Of a DNA stretch of 64,000 bases, positions 52,897-62,262 are shown in pieces. How positions within the stretch are numbered: position 1 is the first letter of the stretch; each line of letters opens with the position of its first letter. Made by a program: the position numbers and the translations under genes. The stretch covers positions 62,001 to 126,000 of the forward strand of contig JAFUEP010000001.1 in assembly GCA_017470345.1 (NCBI GenBank), written 5' to 3'. The notes beneath the pieces are model-generated. The model made no database searches. It worked only from the letters and a program-made list of their open reading frames with translations, and was not told the origin of the DNA. Source of the stretch: Prevotella sp. GTDB lineage: Bacteria; Bacteroidota; Bacteroidia; Bacteroidales; Bacteroidaceae.

Positions 52897-54012
52897 CTAA
52901 TCCATCCGATTTTTGTAGTCTTCGGGCCCAAAAAGGCGCAAAATCTCGAGTTTTCCATCGCTGTGCAGCATGCCGATGGCTGGATGTGTGATGCCGTTGA
53001 ACATGCAGGTCTTAACGGTCGTGTAGTGTATCATGTCCTCAAAAATCACTTCATCGCCCACTTTTAACTCATGTTCAAAACGCCAAGCCGACATAAAATC
53101 ACCACTCAGGCAGCTATTACCGCCCAGCCGATAGACCATCGGCCCCACCTCTTCGTCGACATGCTCAGCGCCGCGCACCTCTGGGAAATATGGCATTTCG
53201 AGGCAGTCGGGCATGTGACAAGTGAAGCTGACGTCGAGAATAGCCGTCCGGATGCCTTTATCTTCAACGACATCGACGACGTGGCTTACGAGCGGCCCTG
53301 TCTGCCATGCAAATGCACTGCCGGGTTCGAGGATGATTCTGAGCCATGGATAACGCTCATGGAGTCCGTTCATGAGCCTGACGAGCAACTCTACATCGTA
53401 GTCCTTGCGGGTCAGGAGATGGCCGCCACCGAGGTTGAGCCATTTCAGCTGCGGAAACCACCTGGCGAATTTCTGCTCGATATGCTGCAGCGACCGCTCC
53501 AGCACGTCGGCTCCGCTCTCGCAATGGCAATGGCAATGAAAACCCTCAATGTCGGCAGGCAGCCGCTCCGGCAGTTTGTCAGCCGTCACGCCAAAGCGTG
53601 TGCCTGGTGCGCAGGGGTTATAGAGCATCGTCTCCACCTCACAATATTCGGGGTTGACGCGCAGGCCCAGGGAGCACTGGCTGGCCCGATGGTGGAAGCG
53701 CTCGTATTGCGAGAGTGAATTGAACGTCAGATGGCTCGAGCAGTTGACGATCTCATCGAACTCCTCGTCCGTAAAGGCCGGGGAATAAGTGTGTGCGGGC
53801 GATCCGAACTCATCCATGGCGAGTCGCGCCTCGCTCAGCGAGCTGGCCGTCGTCGAATTGATGTATTCGCGGAAGATGGGGAACGTGCGCCACAATGCAA
53901 AGGCCTTGAAGGCGAGAATAATCTCGATGTCAGCCCGTCGCGCCACGTCGGCAATGAGCCTGAGGTTGTTGCGCAACTTCTCTTCCTCTATAATATAAAT
54001 AGGTATAGGCAT
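52897..54012 (-). CDS. nspC: Carboxynorspermidine decarboxylase
   Basis: PLP-dependent alanine-racemase-fold decarboxylase that makes norspermidine or spermidine in the alternative polyamine pathway. 371 residues. PLP lysine is probably K36 in ILAFKAFALW. Family features: INSTTASSLSEARLA, FHCHCHCESGADVL, LNLGGGHLLTRKDYD, ILEPGSAFAWQTG, and the C-terminal YRLGGNSCLSGDFMSAWRF. No adjacent carboxynorspermidine dehydrogenase. It follows the YggS gene by 24 bases. Confidence 0.92.
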   Translation of the reverse strand: MPIPIYIIEEEKLRNNLRLIADVARRADIEIILAFKAFALWRTFPIFREYINSTTASSLSEARLAMDEFGSPAHTYSPAFTDEEFDEIVNCSSHLTFNSLSQYERFHHRASQCSLGLRVNPEYCEVETMLYNPCAPGTRFGVTADKLPERLPADIEGFHCHCHCESGADVLERSLQHIEQKFARWFPQLKWLNLGGGHLLTRKDYDVELLVRLMNGLHERYPWLRIILEPGSAFAWQTGPLVSHVVDVVEDKGIRTAILDVSFTCHMPDCLEMPYFPEVRGAEHVDEEVGPMVYRLGGNSCLSGDFMSAWRFEHELKVGDEVIFEDMIHYTTVKTCMFNGITHPAIGMLHSDGKLEILRLFGPEDYKNRMD

Positions 54013-54036
54013 AATTATAATAATATGTCTGTCGGC

Positions 54037-54711
54037 TCAATATTCACGAGGCCCGAATATGCTAGTGCCGATGCGCACCATGGTCGAGCGGTGGCGCAGA
54101 GCCAGCCGATAGTCGTCGCTCATGCCCCACGAGCGCTCAGCGAAGCGGTCGTCGTCAGCAAAATACTGCGCCTTCACTTCGTCAAAGAAATCGCTGGCAG
54201 TCTGGAATTCCCGCTCAATGCGAGCCTCGTCGTCCGTATTCGTAGCCATCATCATCAGTCCGCAGATTCGCACGTGCTTCATCTGGCGCCACTCGCCGTC
54301 AGCCAGTAGCTGGCGACATTCGTCGGGGCTCAGCCCATACTTAGTAGCCTCCTCGGCCAGATGGAGTTCAAGGAGCACGCGTACCTCGTCCCTACCCTGC
54401 CGTTCGGCCTGTCGCTCAATCTCACGTAGAAGGCGAATGGAGTCGACGGCGTCGATCATCGCGACGTAGGGAATGATGTATTTCACCTTATTCGTCTGGA
54501 GATGGCCGATAAAGTGCCACTCGACGTTCTTGGGCATCTGCTCATGCTTCGTCCGCAGTTCCTGCTCATGGCTCTCGCCAAACAGCCGCTGACCAGCATC
54601 GTAAGCCTCGCGGAGTTTCTCTACGGGGTGATACTTGCTGACGGCCACGAGCTTCACGCCCTCAGGCAGCGACTGGCGGACCTGTTCAAGATTTCTGCTG
54701 ACCTCAGTCAT
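54037..54711 (-). CDS. YggS-family PLP-homeostasis protein
   Basis: 224 residues, single TIM-barrel PLP-binding protein. K26 in KLVAVSKYHPV is the PLP lysine. FGESHEQELRTKHEQMPKNV resembles the family pattern FGENYVQE, and WHFIGHLQTNKVKYI and GLMMMATNTDD follow. Binds PLP without racemase activity in the family. Overlaps DUF4494 by 4 bases. Confidence 0.92.
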   Translation of the reverse strand: MTEVSRNLEQVRQSLPEGVKLVAVSKYHPVEKLREAYDAGQRLFGESHEQELRTKHEQMPKNVEWHFIGHLQTNKVKYIIPYVAMIDAVDSIRLLREIERQAERQGRDEVRVLLELHLAEEATKYGLSPDECRQLLADGEWRQMKHVRICGLMMMATNTDDEARIEREFQTASDFFDEVKAQYFADDDRFAERSWGMSDDYRLALRHRSTMVRIGTSIFGPREY

Positions 54712-55187
54712 TGTTCAAATTCGGGTTTGTCGTTCTTCTCGGGCTTCTTATATTCGAAGACATCCATCAGCTGCGTTTCCTGCACGGAAGTGACGGAATA
54801 ATCGATCATTGTGCCGCCCATGCCCTCCTCGATGTTCTTCATGGCGCCGTTCATCGAACCTGCCTGGAAGAGGTAGTTGACGCTCGAGCGTTTCTCCTTC
54901 TCCGTCTTCTCGTCGATGGTGATAAACTGCAGCTTGGCCTTATACCAACGGTCAGCCGAGGCGTCGTCGCTGAAGAATATCTCGCCGTAGGCCGCCTTCT
55001 TGATGTCCTGGACGGTGAAGTCGCCGCTGATGTAAGCCGACATCTCCTCGATGATGCGCTCCTCTGCCTCGCTGAAGCTCAGAGCGTCGACGACGTACGA
55101 TTCTGTCACTTTCTTCTGCAAGCCGTCGTCCATCGTCTTCTCATAGCGGATCTTGCATTCAAACCAGTTAGCTGTTCTGCTTCTCAT
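54708..55187 (-). CDS. DUF4494-domain protein
   Basis: 159 residues from the ATG at 55187 (MRSRTANWFECKIRYEKTMD). DUF4494 is a Bacteroidetes-specific domain. Conserved: ALSFSEAEERIIEEMSAYIS, FSDDASADRWYKAKLQFITI, GMGGTMIDYSVTSVQETQLM. No known catalytic motif. Frames reaching 55274 lack family similarity. Coupled to yggS and following DUF4738. Confidence 0.85.
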   Translation of the reverse strand: MRSRTANWFECKIRYEKTMDDGLQKKVTESYVVDALSFSEAEERIIEEMSAYISGDFTVQDIKKAAYGEIFFSDDASADRWYKAKLQFITIDEKTEKEKRSSVNYLFQAGSMNGAMKNIEEGMGGTMIDYSVTSVQETQLMDVFEYKKPEKNDKPEFEQ

Positions 55188-55221
55188 GATTCCTATATTT
55201 ATATAATAAGTAATTAATATT

Positions 55222-55797
55222 TTAGATGTCTTCCTCGCTCTCGTCGGCATAATCGTCGCCAGCGAGCATGTCAAGATCGTCTTCCACGCGGATGCCGATG
55301 CCGCCCTGACGGTTGATGCTCAGCAGGAGTGGCAGGAACTCGTCGTCAGTAGCCTCAGGTTCGGCCAGACTGACGATGAAGTTCAGCTCAGCGCCATTCG
55401 CATCCTTGAAGCGCATGTCGCTCAATAGGCCTACACGGCGGTAGTCTGACGTTAGATACGACTGGAACGATGCCTTCGAGAACGAACGTCGGAAGAACTC
55501 GCTCCCGTCGCTCCGACGTATAGTCAGCGCGATACGGTTGTCGACGAACTTCTGTCCAATCTCGTTGGCCACCATCGGCAGACTGTCAGCCGGCATGCGG
55601 CTGATGCTGACCTCATACGTCTGTCCTCCCCAGCTGACCTGCTCCGTCGTCGCCTTCTTCTGCATACTGATGGGAGCACCAGGCTTCTTGGGCACGTACT
55701 TTGTTGCGATGATCTCTTCCGTTTGTTTCTTCTCTTTACAGGCTCCGAGCATCATGATGCCGGCTGCCAGAATTGCTATAGGTACTATTCTTTTCAT
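55222..55797 (-). CDS. DUF4738-domain lipoprotein
   Basis: 191 residues from the ATG at 55797. Lipoprotein signal with lipobox LGAC (Cys20). Body: SWGGQTYEVSISRMPADSLP, FFRRSFSKASFQSYL, LNFIVSLAEPEATDDEFLPL, acidic C-terminus. The DUF4738 family is Bacteroidetes-restricted, and function is unknown. The frame extends to 56040, but that stretch includes promoter boxes and AT-rich DNA. It precedes DUF4494 by 34 bases. Confidence 0.82.
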   Translation of the reverse strand: MKRIVPIAILAAGIMMLGACKEKKQTEEIIATKYVPKKPGAPISMQKKATTEQVSWGGQTYEVSISRMPADSLPMVANEIGQKFVDNRIALTIRRSDGSEFFRRSFSKASFQSYLTSDYRRVGLLSDMRFKDANGAELNFIVSLAEPEATDDEFLPLLLSINRQGGIGIRVEDDLDMLAGDDYADESEEDI

Positions 55798-55808
55798 AAT
55801 TCGGTCGG

Positions 55809-55900
55809 CAAAGTTACGAAAAGTCGAGCGCAAAACAAAAGAATTTATTCTTTTTTTTTGCCGAGACGGAGCAAGTTCGCCGTCGCAGACGGCAAAGTTA
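55809..55900 (-). promoter_or_regulatory. Two tandem -7 boxes upstream of DUF4738
   Basis: TAACTTTG (minus strand) occurs at 55809-55816 and again at 55893-55900, each inside the same context GGCAAAGTTACGAAAA. The proximal box would start transcription about 5 bases from the ATG, so the distal one is probably the main promoter. Confidence 0.45.
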
Positions 55901-56203
55901 CGAAAAAAGACTGTAACAAACGAGCAATTTTCGAAGATTAACGCTGAATAACCGTAAATAAAAGGCAAGACGAGGAAAAATGAAGAATTGAAGGATGGAG
56001 GGCTGAGACCGCTCAAACTCTGTTCGCTTTGTCCCTGCAAAGAAAGCCATATTCCTACTCATTCTGAGAAAAGCAGACAACTAATCCGAATTATCCGAAC
56101 AAAATGGTCTTCACCGCTCGGCCTTTGGACGCTTTCCCAGGAAAAGAAGGCTTGTGGAAGCAACTTTTTCAGTTTATCTTGCATCTCCTTAGAAAATAAT
56201 TCG
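55901..56203. other. Intergenic region at the left edge of the restriction island
   Basis: About 300 bases between DUF4738 and the restriction-modification genes. Beyond promoter boxes at either end I see no gene, repeat or RNA structure. Composition changes to AT-rich towards the right. Confidence 0.5.
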
Positions 56204-56211
56204 TATCTTTG
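56204..56211 (+). promoter_or_regulatory. mod/res promoter -7 box
   Basis: TATCTTTG with TTG at 56179 about 22 bases upstream, leaving a leader of about 84 bases before the mod ATG. Confidence 0.55.
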
Positions 56212-56301
56212 CAGTGACATAGATTACCTATTGGCGCATTAAATATTGTAATTTAAATATATTTGTGCGGCTAAATGGCTAATTGATAAAATAAATATTA
56301 T

Positions 56302-58248
56302 ATGGCCAATTTGTCTAAAACAAAGAGAGAAGAAATGATAGCCTTTTTGGAAGGGTTGAAGGAATTCCATTCCGACGATGCTTCTATACAGGCTTTTAAT
56401 GAGATAGAGAATCATATCAGGGATAAGAAATACGGTCTCGTATGGGAGAAACATTCCGAAGAAGTGGATGACCTATTAAAAGAGAATATTCCCATCCTCA
56501 CGGCAGATCCGGAACGCCGTTTGTGCAAGGATGAAAATCTTCCTTGGAATTTCATTATAGAAGGTGATAATCTTCAGGCTCTTTATCTTCTTGTGAAAGC
56601 TCTTCGAGGAAAAGTCGATTGTATTTATATTGACCCACCTTATAACTCTGGTGCACACGACTGGAAATATAACAATGATTATGTCGACACAACGGATGCC
56701 TATCGACATAGTAAATGGATGAGCATGATGCATGTGCGCCTATTGTTGGCAAAAGAATTGCTCAATCCTGAAGATTCTGTATTAATTGTAACCATTGATG
56801 AAAAGGAATACTTGCGGCTTGGCTGTATGCTTGAAGAAATGTTCCCTGAGGCTAGGATACAAATGATTAGCACGCTTACAAATCCGAAAGGGGTTTCAAG
56901 AGGTGGGTTCCGTCGTGCAGATGAATATATTTATTTTGTTATGCTCGGTTCGTCAGTACCTCAAAGGCTTCAACTTGCAGCAGAGTGGTCACCTTCTGTA
57001 AACAAGTCTTCCAAGCAGAAAACTACAGCAAAGCGCGAAACGCCGGATTGGACTTCTATGATGAGACGAGGAAGCCATTCTCGAAGAGATGAGAGACCTG
57101 GGCTTTATTATCCAATATATGTCAATCCCAACACGAAAACCATAGCCAGAATAGGTAATCCTCTTCCTATAGAAGTAGAACGAGGAGAGGAAATAGAAGG
57201 GTTAATACAAGTACTCCCATTTAGATCTAATGGTGCATTGGGGTGCTGGCAGGTGGGCCCAAAGGAATTACAATCTCGCATAAATCAAGGAAGAATAAGG
57301 TTAGGAAGAAAAACATCATACGGATATGTAATCAACTATTTGCCAGATGGTGCGTATAATGAAGTGATGTCAGGAAAATATACTATTGAAGGCAGGGCGA
57401 AAGATGGCTCTTTAATTGCTTATCGGGTTGATAATTCTGATGATGAAATGATTGCTCCGACTCAATGGAAGATAGCAACCCACAATTCTTCTGAATATGG
57501 AACCACACTACTGAATAACATTATTGGTAGAGGTCGCTTCTCGTTCCCCAAGTCGCTTTATGCCACACGAGATACAATTAAATTTTTTGTAGCTAATAAA
57601 CCTGATGCGATTATTGTGGACTTCTTCGCTGGATCAGGAACAACCTTCCATGCAGTGAATCTTTTAAATATAGAAGATGGCGGTCATAGGCGTTGCATTA
57701 TGGCCACTAACAATGAAGTATCTGAATCTGAAGAAAAGCGACTTACGAAAAAAGGATTTAAGAAAGGAGATCCTGAATGGGAGGCTTTGGGAATTGCAAA
57801 ATATGTCAATTGGCCAAGGACAACCTGCTCTATAAATGGAGTTGATATTAATGGGACTCCCTTGAGCGGTAACTATCTTACAGATTCTATTCTTGCAGTT
57901 CCAATGTCGCAAGGATTTGTTGCAAACGTCAAATATTTCAAATGTAGTTGGACCCCAAGAAAGCCAGAGGAATATCTTCTTAGCAATGTCTTGTGCCTTC
58001 ACATCAAGGAAATGATTGAATTACAAAATGCTATTGAAGTTGACAATGTAAAGAATGTCCTTATCTTAAACAAAGAGGATCTCAGCGATACAATCTTTAA
58101 TAATGTTGTTCGTCCGCAAATTGAAAATGTCTGGGTTAATCAGAATATTATTTTTAGCACTGAAGAAATGAAAGCTTTGAAACAAATAGGATTTAAATAC
58201 ATTCCGAGGGAATTCTTCGGACAAGAGCTGAAGGAGGCAGCAGAATAA
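56302..58248 (+). CDS. Type III restriction-modification methyltransferase (Mod)
   Basis: Site-specific DNA adenine methyltransferase, beta class. 648 residues. The catalytic motif DPPY (111-114) precedes the SAM-binding motif DFFAGSGTT (440-448), the order of the beta class used by type III Mod subunits. The long segment between them (about 180-390) is the target-recognition region and resembles nothing I can name. AT-rich and with codon use unlike neighbouring genes, implying transfer. It overlaps the helicase start by one base (TAATG), so the two are coupled. Recognition sequence unknown. Confidence 0.92.
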   Translation: MANLSKTKREEMIAFLEGLKEFHSDDASIQAFNEIENHIRDKKYGLVWEKHSEEVDDLLKENIPILTADPERRLCKDENLPWNFIIEGDNLQALYLLVKALRGKVDCIYIDPPYNSGAHDWKYNNDYVDTTDAYRHSKWMSMMHVRLLLAKELLNPEDSVLIVTIDEKEYLRLGCMLEEMFPEARIQMISTLTNPKGVSRGGFRRADEYIYFVMLGSSVPQRLQLAAEWSPSVNKSSKQKTTAKRETPDWTSMMRRGSHSRRDERPGLYYPIYVNPNTKTIARIGNPLPIEVERGEEIEGLIQVLPFRSNGALGCWQVGPKELQSRINQGRIRLGRKTSYGYVINYLPDGAYNEVMSGKYTIEGRAKDGSLIAYRVDNSDDEMIAPTQWKIATHNSSEYGTTLLNNIIGRGRFSFPKSLYATRDTIKFFVANKPDAIIVDFFAGSGTTFHAVNLLNIEDGGHRRCIMATNNEVSESEEKRLTKKGFKKGDPEWEALGIAKYVNWPRTTCSINGVDINGTPLSGNYLTDSILAVPMSQGFVANVKYFKCSWTPRKPEEYLLSNVLCLHIKEMIELQNAIEVDNVKNVLILNKEDLSDTIFNNVVRPQIENVWVNQNIIFSTEEMKALKQIGFKYIPREFFGQELKEAAE

Positions 58249-60494
58249 TGTTTATAGGCGAGATTATTCCTTTTCAGACGGAGCACGAGCAGAATTTGCT
58301 TCGTAAATGTGCAGACTTTCAAGAGGTGGTACTTTATGCCCCTACCGGTTCAGGGAAGACGGTATTAGTAAGTCGTTTCATTGACGACTATCTGGATGAA
58401 AACCCTAATACAGTTTTTCTGTGGCTATGCCCAGGAGCAGGCGGGTTGGAGAGACAGTCGCAGGATACTTTTGAGGCTGTCACTTCCGGAATACTTGATG
58501 GGGATGTTTATTCTTTCATCAACGAACCTGATCCACGTGGACGCGTTTATTTCATCAATTGGGATAAAATCAACAAGAAGTCGAATGTTGTATTACGCGA
58601 AGGAGAACACAAAGACTTAATGACTAAAGTCCTTCACTGTCACAATGACGGTATTGATATTTTCATGATTATTGATGAAGAACATAAGTATCGCGATACG
58701 GCCAACGAATATGTAGCAAATATTCAGCCTGTTCATGTTCTCCGTATTTCTGCAACACCTGTAACGCGAGTTGAAGCAGTGGAAGAAATCAAAGATGATG
58801 AGGTGATTGGTGCAGGATTGATAGCAACGGGTATTTCCATAAATGAAGGACTCTCGAAGGCAATCGAAGAAAACAACAAACTGGATGATGATTTGCAACT
58901 TCTCGAACTTGCTGATTGCAAGCGTAAGGAGATTCAAGCAGAGTATGATAGGCGCGGGTTAAAGATACGGCCATTGGTGCTGGTTCAGTTTCCCAGCGGT
59001 GGCGAGGAATGGATTGAGCGTGTTAAGCAGCATCTCTCCGACATGGGCTATACGCAAAATTCCGGTTTGGTCGCTTCATGGTTTAGTGGAGACCATCCGG
59101 ATAATCCTGAGCAGATCAGCAGGCTTGATGGTCACTACGCTTTCCTTTTGTTTAAACAGGCTATTGCAACGGGATGGGATTGTCCGCGAGCTAAGATTCT
59201 CGTTAAACTACGTGAAGGTGGTACGGAGCGCTTTAATATTCAGACGATAGGAAGAATCCGCCGCATGCCAGAACGCCATCATTATGATAATGCCCTCCTT
59301 GACAATTGTTATCTATATACTTTAGATAATGAATTTACTGAAGGTATGACCTCCAGTTTATCCGATGCATTTTACGTCTACCAATATAAGCGTATCTTCC
59401 GTTCTCCTAACATTCAACTTGAAAAAGAATATCTTTTGGGGAGCGACCGTTTCGCTGTCGATCCACAGGCTGTTGTTACAGTGGTTCGAGCTGCAATGCT
59501 CGATGATTGTGATCTCAACAAGGACGGAGTGCTTGAGAAACATGAAATGGAAGTAGCCAAGGGCTACATTTTTGGCACGAAACTGAAGACTTCTGCATTC
59601 GAGGGAGTAGCACGCACCACACACGATATGATGAAGCTGAATTCCATATTCGGAGGAGAGCATCAGATAAACAATCACGATGACGGTTTCATCATCCGCG
59701 ATGCTAAACGTAGAATCGCTGCGGCTATAGGTGTAGATGAGCAGATTTCAAATAATGCACTAAAGGTGCTTTTTGGCCCAGAAGATTATCTAACCACTCT
59801 TGGCTCAAAGCAGGAAATAGAGTTTGAAAAGTCTAATAAACTCTTGACAGGCATGACACTTAGGGAATACAACGCATTCCTCGTAAACAACAAAGAACGC
59901 CTTGTGGAGGTTTTCAGCAATATCAGCCAGAATGAGATTGGTGAAATAAAGGAAACTGAGGTGCTACATAAGACCTGGTGTATCCCCTCATACCAATATT
60001 ATCGCCATCACAAGAAGCTTTCTGCCACAAAGGTTCTTAATAAGAATGTATTCGTTAGATATGGTGATAACATTCTTATTGAGCCTAATCGCACACGGAC
60101 TGAGATAGAATTTGAGAACTGGTGTGAAGGAACTGACAAAATTCAGTATGTCTACAAAAACGGTGATAAGGGAGAGGATTTCTTCTGCATCGTCTATCGT
60201 CAGGCATTTCGCCGCAGTCATTTTTATCCTGATTACATAGTAATGACTACGACAGGGGAAGTCTGGATTATTGAAGCAAAAGGTGGAGTTACTGCAGACG
60301 GCACATCAAAAAATATCGACAGATATGCTCAGCGGAAATTTGAAGCCCTAAAGGAATATTGTTCACGATATACTGAGATAAAATGGGGATTCGTTCGTGC
60401 TGTTGGTTCTCAATTGTATATCAGTAATACAGAATGGACAGAAAACATGTTTAACCACGATATATGGAAACCGATTGATGAAATAATGATATAA
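58248..60494 (+). CDS. Type III restriction subunit (Res): DEAD/DEAH helicase with C-terminal nuclease
   Basis: 748 residues, shorter than classical Res (about 900-1000). Superfamily 2 motifs in order: Walker A APTGSGKT (31-38), Walker B DEEH (143-146), motif III SAT (168-170), motif V QAIATGWDCPRAKI (about 304-317), motif VI QTIGRIRR (332-339). The C-terminal PD-(D/E)xK nuclease is D662, E676, K678 in YPDYIVMTTTGEVWIIEAKG. Paired with Mod by a one-base overlap, so it should cleave unmethylated DNA. The DEEH and QTIGRIRR forms are somewhat divergent. Confidence 0.9.
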   Translation: MFIGEIIPFQTEHEQNLLRKCADFQEVVLYAPTGSGKTVLVSRFIDDYLDENPNTVFLWLCPGAGGLERQSQDTFEAVTSGILDGDVYSFINEPDPRGRVYFINWDKINKKSNVVLREGEHKDLMTKVLHCHNDGIDIFMIIDEEHKYRDTANEYVANIQPVHVLRISATPVTRVEAVEEIKDDEVIGAGLIATGISINEGLSKAIEENNKLDDDLQLLELADCKRKEIQAEYDRRGLKIRPLVLVQFPSGGEEWIERVKQHLSDMGYTQNSGLVASWFSGDHPDNPEQISRLDGHYAFLLFKQAIATGWDCPRAKILVKLREGGTERFNIQTIGRIRRMPERHHYDNALLDNCYLYTLDNEFTEGMTSSLSDAFYVYQYKRIFRSPNIQLEKEYLLGSDRFAVDPQAVVTVVRAAMLDDCDLNKDGVLEKHEMEVAKGYIFGTKLKTSAFEGVARTTHDMMKLNSIFGGEHQINNHDDGFIIRDAKRRIAAAIGVDEQISNNALKVLFGPEDYLTTLGSKQEIEFEKSNKLLTGMTLREYNAFLVNNKERLVEVFSNISQNEIGEIKETEVLHKTWCIPSYQYYRHHKKLSATKVLNKNVFVRYGDNILIEPNRTRTEIEFENWCEGTDKIQYVYKNGDKGEDFFCIVYRQAFRRSHFYPDYIVMTTTGEVWIIEAKGGVTADGTSKNIDRYAQRKFEALKEYCSRYTEIKWGFVRAVGSQLYISNTEWTENMFNHDIWKPIDEIMI

Positions 60495-60760
60495 ATACAA
60501 TACATGCCTCAGAAAACAGGTACCGAATATCACTTAAATAAAGCACAAAAAGGCCGGAAACGCCACGCTAATATAAATGGTACCTTGGTATGTTCCGTAC
60601 ACTCAACTCAATGTACAACAACACTATAGCTATTGTCGTCCATACTCGTTAGTATGCTTAAAGCATGAGCGTAATGAGTTTGAAAGCAGGCTAAAGGTTG
60701 GCAATGGCAGTCGCGATGGTTTTTAAGAAACGTTATTAGGAATAACGAAGAATTCTATAT
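60495..60760 (+). other. Non-coding stretch between res and the Fic gene
   Basis: AT-rich, no convincing gene. CATACT (60641) and AGTATG (60651) form a small dyad. A 41-codon frame at 60504 (MPQKTGTEYHL) has no support. Confidence 0.4.
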
Positions 60761-60799
60761 ATGAGTTAAATATCAATCAGGTTTTACAAGGACCATAAG

Positions 60800-61636
60800 G
60801 TGCGAGCTGTTTGGGACAACGAACGGAACCAGTGGTGGTTTTCGGTACTTGACATCGTGGGAGCTATCAACCAGCAGGATGACCACGAGAAGAACCGTAA
60901 TTACTGGAAGTACCTGAAGGCTAAACTAAAGAAGGAACAGAGTGAAGTGGTTAGTGACACTACCCAGTTGAAACTGACCGCTCCTGACGGTAAGAAACGT
61001 ATGACCGATGTCATCAGCCAAGCTGGTGCCGATAAGCTTGCCAAGGCCATTCGGAACCAGCAGGCAATGAACTTCCTCGATTGGTTCACCTACAGCGATA
61101 ACACCATAGACGGGCAGAGCCGGAAGAAAGCCTACACGCTGTGGGAGAGCGACCTGGTGGCTGACAAGGATGTGGGCACTGTAAAGGCTCTGCAGCAGAT
61201 TCATGCCTACCTGTTTGGTGGACTATATGACTTCGCTGGCAAGATTCGTACAAAGACCATCGCGAAGGGATATACATTGTTTTGTCTGGCGGAGCATCTG
61301 CACAGCTATTTGAAAACCGTGGAGGCAATGCCTGAGACGACTTTCGACGAGATTGTAGAGAAATACGTGGAGATGAATGCGGCCCATCCATTTATGGAGG
61401 GCAACGGCCGCTCTGCGCGCATCTGGCTCGACATGATATTCAAGAAGCGCATGAAGATGTGCGTGGATTGGAGCAGGATTGACAAACGTGACTATCTTGA
61501 CGCCATGATTACCAGCCAAACGGATAGTAGTCGCATCCATGAGTTGCTCAAAGGCGCAATGACCGATAAGATTGATGACCGCGAAATATTTATGAAAGGC
61601 ATCGACTATTCGTATTACTATGAACAGGAAGAATAG
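60800..61636 (+). CDS. BRO-N/Fic fusion protein (AMP/NMP-transferase), start probably disrupted
   Basis: Predicted Fic-domain nucleotidyltransferase that modifies target proteins, with an N-terminal BRO/antirepressor-like domain. From the GTG at 60800 it has 278 residues. Residues 1-90 resemble BRO-N (VRAVWDNERNQWWFSVLDIV, then YWKYLKAKLKKEQSEVVSDT). Residues about 92-265 form the Fic domain; the motif HPFMEGNGRSAR (196-207) is intact, with His196 and Arg204/Arg207. In the same frame ATG AGT at 60761 is followed by TAA (60767), then 10 codons that continue the family-like N-terminus (ISIRFYKDHK). So the native start seems blocked by an ochre codon. Translation could restart at the GTG, or the gene may be inactive. 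Confidence 0.75.
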   Translation: MRAVWDNERNQWWFSVLDIVGAINQQDDHEKNRNYWKYLKAKLKKEQSEVVSDTTQLKLTAPDGKKRMTDVISQAGADKLAKAIRNQQAMNFLDWFTYSDNTIDGQSRKKAYTLWESDLVADKDVGTVKALQQIHAYLFGGLYDFAGKIRTKTIAKGYTLFCLAEHLHSYLKTVEAMPETTFDEIVEKYVEMNAAHPFMEGNGRSARIWLDMIFKKRMKMCVDWSRIDKRDYLDAMITSQTDSSRIHELLKGAMTDKIDDREIFMKGIDYSYYYEQEE

Positions 61637-61797
61637 GATTTGACTGGCACCTGGCAAGCTCTACCCAAGATGCAGACATACACCGTTGAGCGTAGAGATG
61701 TAGGGGAAACAAATGATAACAGAAATGACCGAGCCTGATAAACCCAAGAGTAAAAATCAGAAGTATCGGAATGTTAGAAAGTAATAAATAAAAGCGT

Positions 61798-62091
61798 ATG
61801 ATATTCGGTAAGAAAATAAAAGAACTCAGAGAAGAGCACGGGATGGTGCAGCGAAAACTTGCGGCTGCACTGGATATTGACACGCCAATGTATAGCAAGA
61901 TAGAGCGTGGAGAAAGGAAAGCCAAACGAAGCCATATCCCTATTATGGCCAGACTCCTTGAAATCGAAGAGAAAGAACTGCTGACTATTTGGTTGGAAGA
62001 CAAGGTGCTGGATACCGTTGAGGGTGAGGACGAGGTGAAACGCGATGCTGTGATCTATGCTCAGAGAGAGATAGAAGCAGGGATTAGGTGA
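61798..62091 (+). CDS. XRE-family transcriptional regulator
   Basis: 97 residues. Cro/CI HTH: IKELREEHGMVQRKLAAALD, then DTPMYSKIERGERKAKR. The tail has ELLTIWLEDKVLDTVEGEDE. Such small XRE proteins often control restriction-modification genes in Bacteroidetes, and this one lies in the same island as Mod/Res and Fic. It is 161 bases downstream of the Fic gene; no promoter was recognised. Confidence 0.88.
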   Translation: MIFGKKIKELREEHGMVQRKLAAALDIDTPMYSKIERGERKAKRSHIPIMARLLEIEEKELLTIWLEDKVLDTVEGEDEVKRDAVIYAQREIEAGIR

Positions 62092-62224
62092 TTCGGTTAT
62101 AAGAACAGCAGGTAATCTATGGATTTCTGTCTGAAACTATACAAAGAAATCCTGCGAATTCTTCCAAGAGTTACGAAAATAAGCGAGAGCCGCAAACGTT
62201 TACGTTGTTTTTTCTACTATAATT

Positions 62225-62256
62225 CTTGCAAGTCTCACGCGAAACCCTTACCTTTG
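62225..62256 (+). promoter_or_regulatory. Promoter of a possible small RNA
   Basis: CTTG at 62225-62228 and TACCTTTG at 62249-62256 with 20 bases between. No gene starts downstream before the hairpin at 62306. Confidence 0.5.
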
Positions 62257-62262
62257 CACCCC

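Noticed and set aside
60504..60629. 41-codon ORF after res
   Set aside because: No ribosome-binding site, no family likeness, and low-complexity Thr-rich end.
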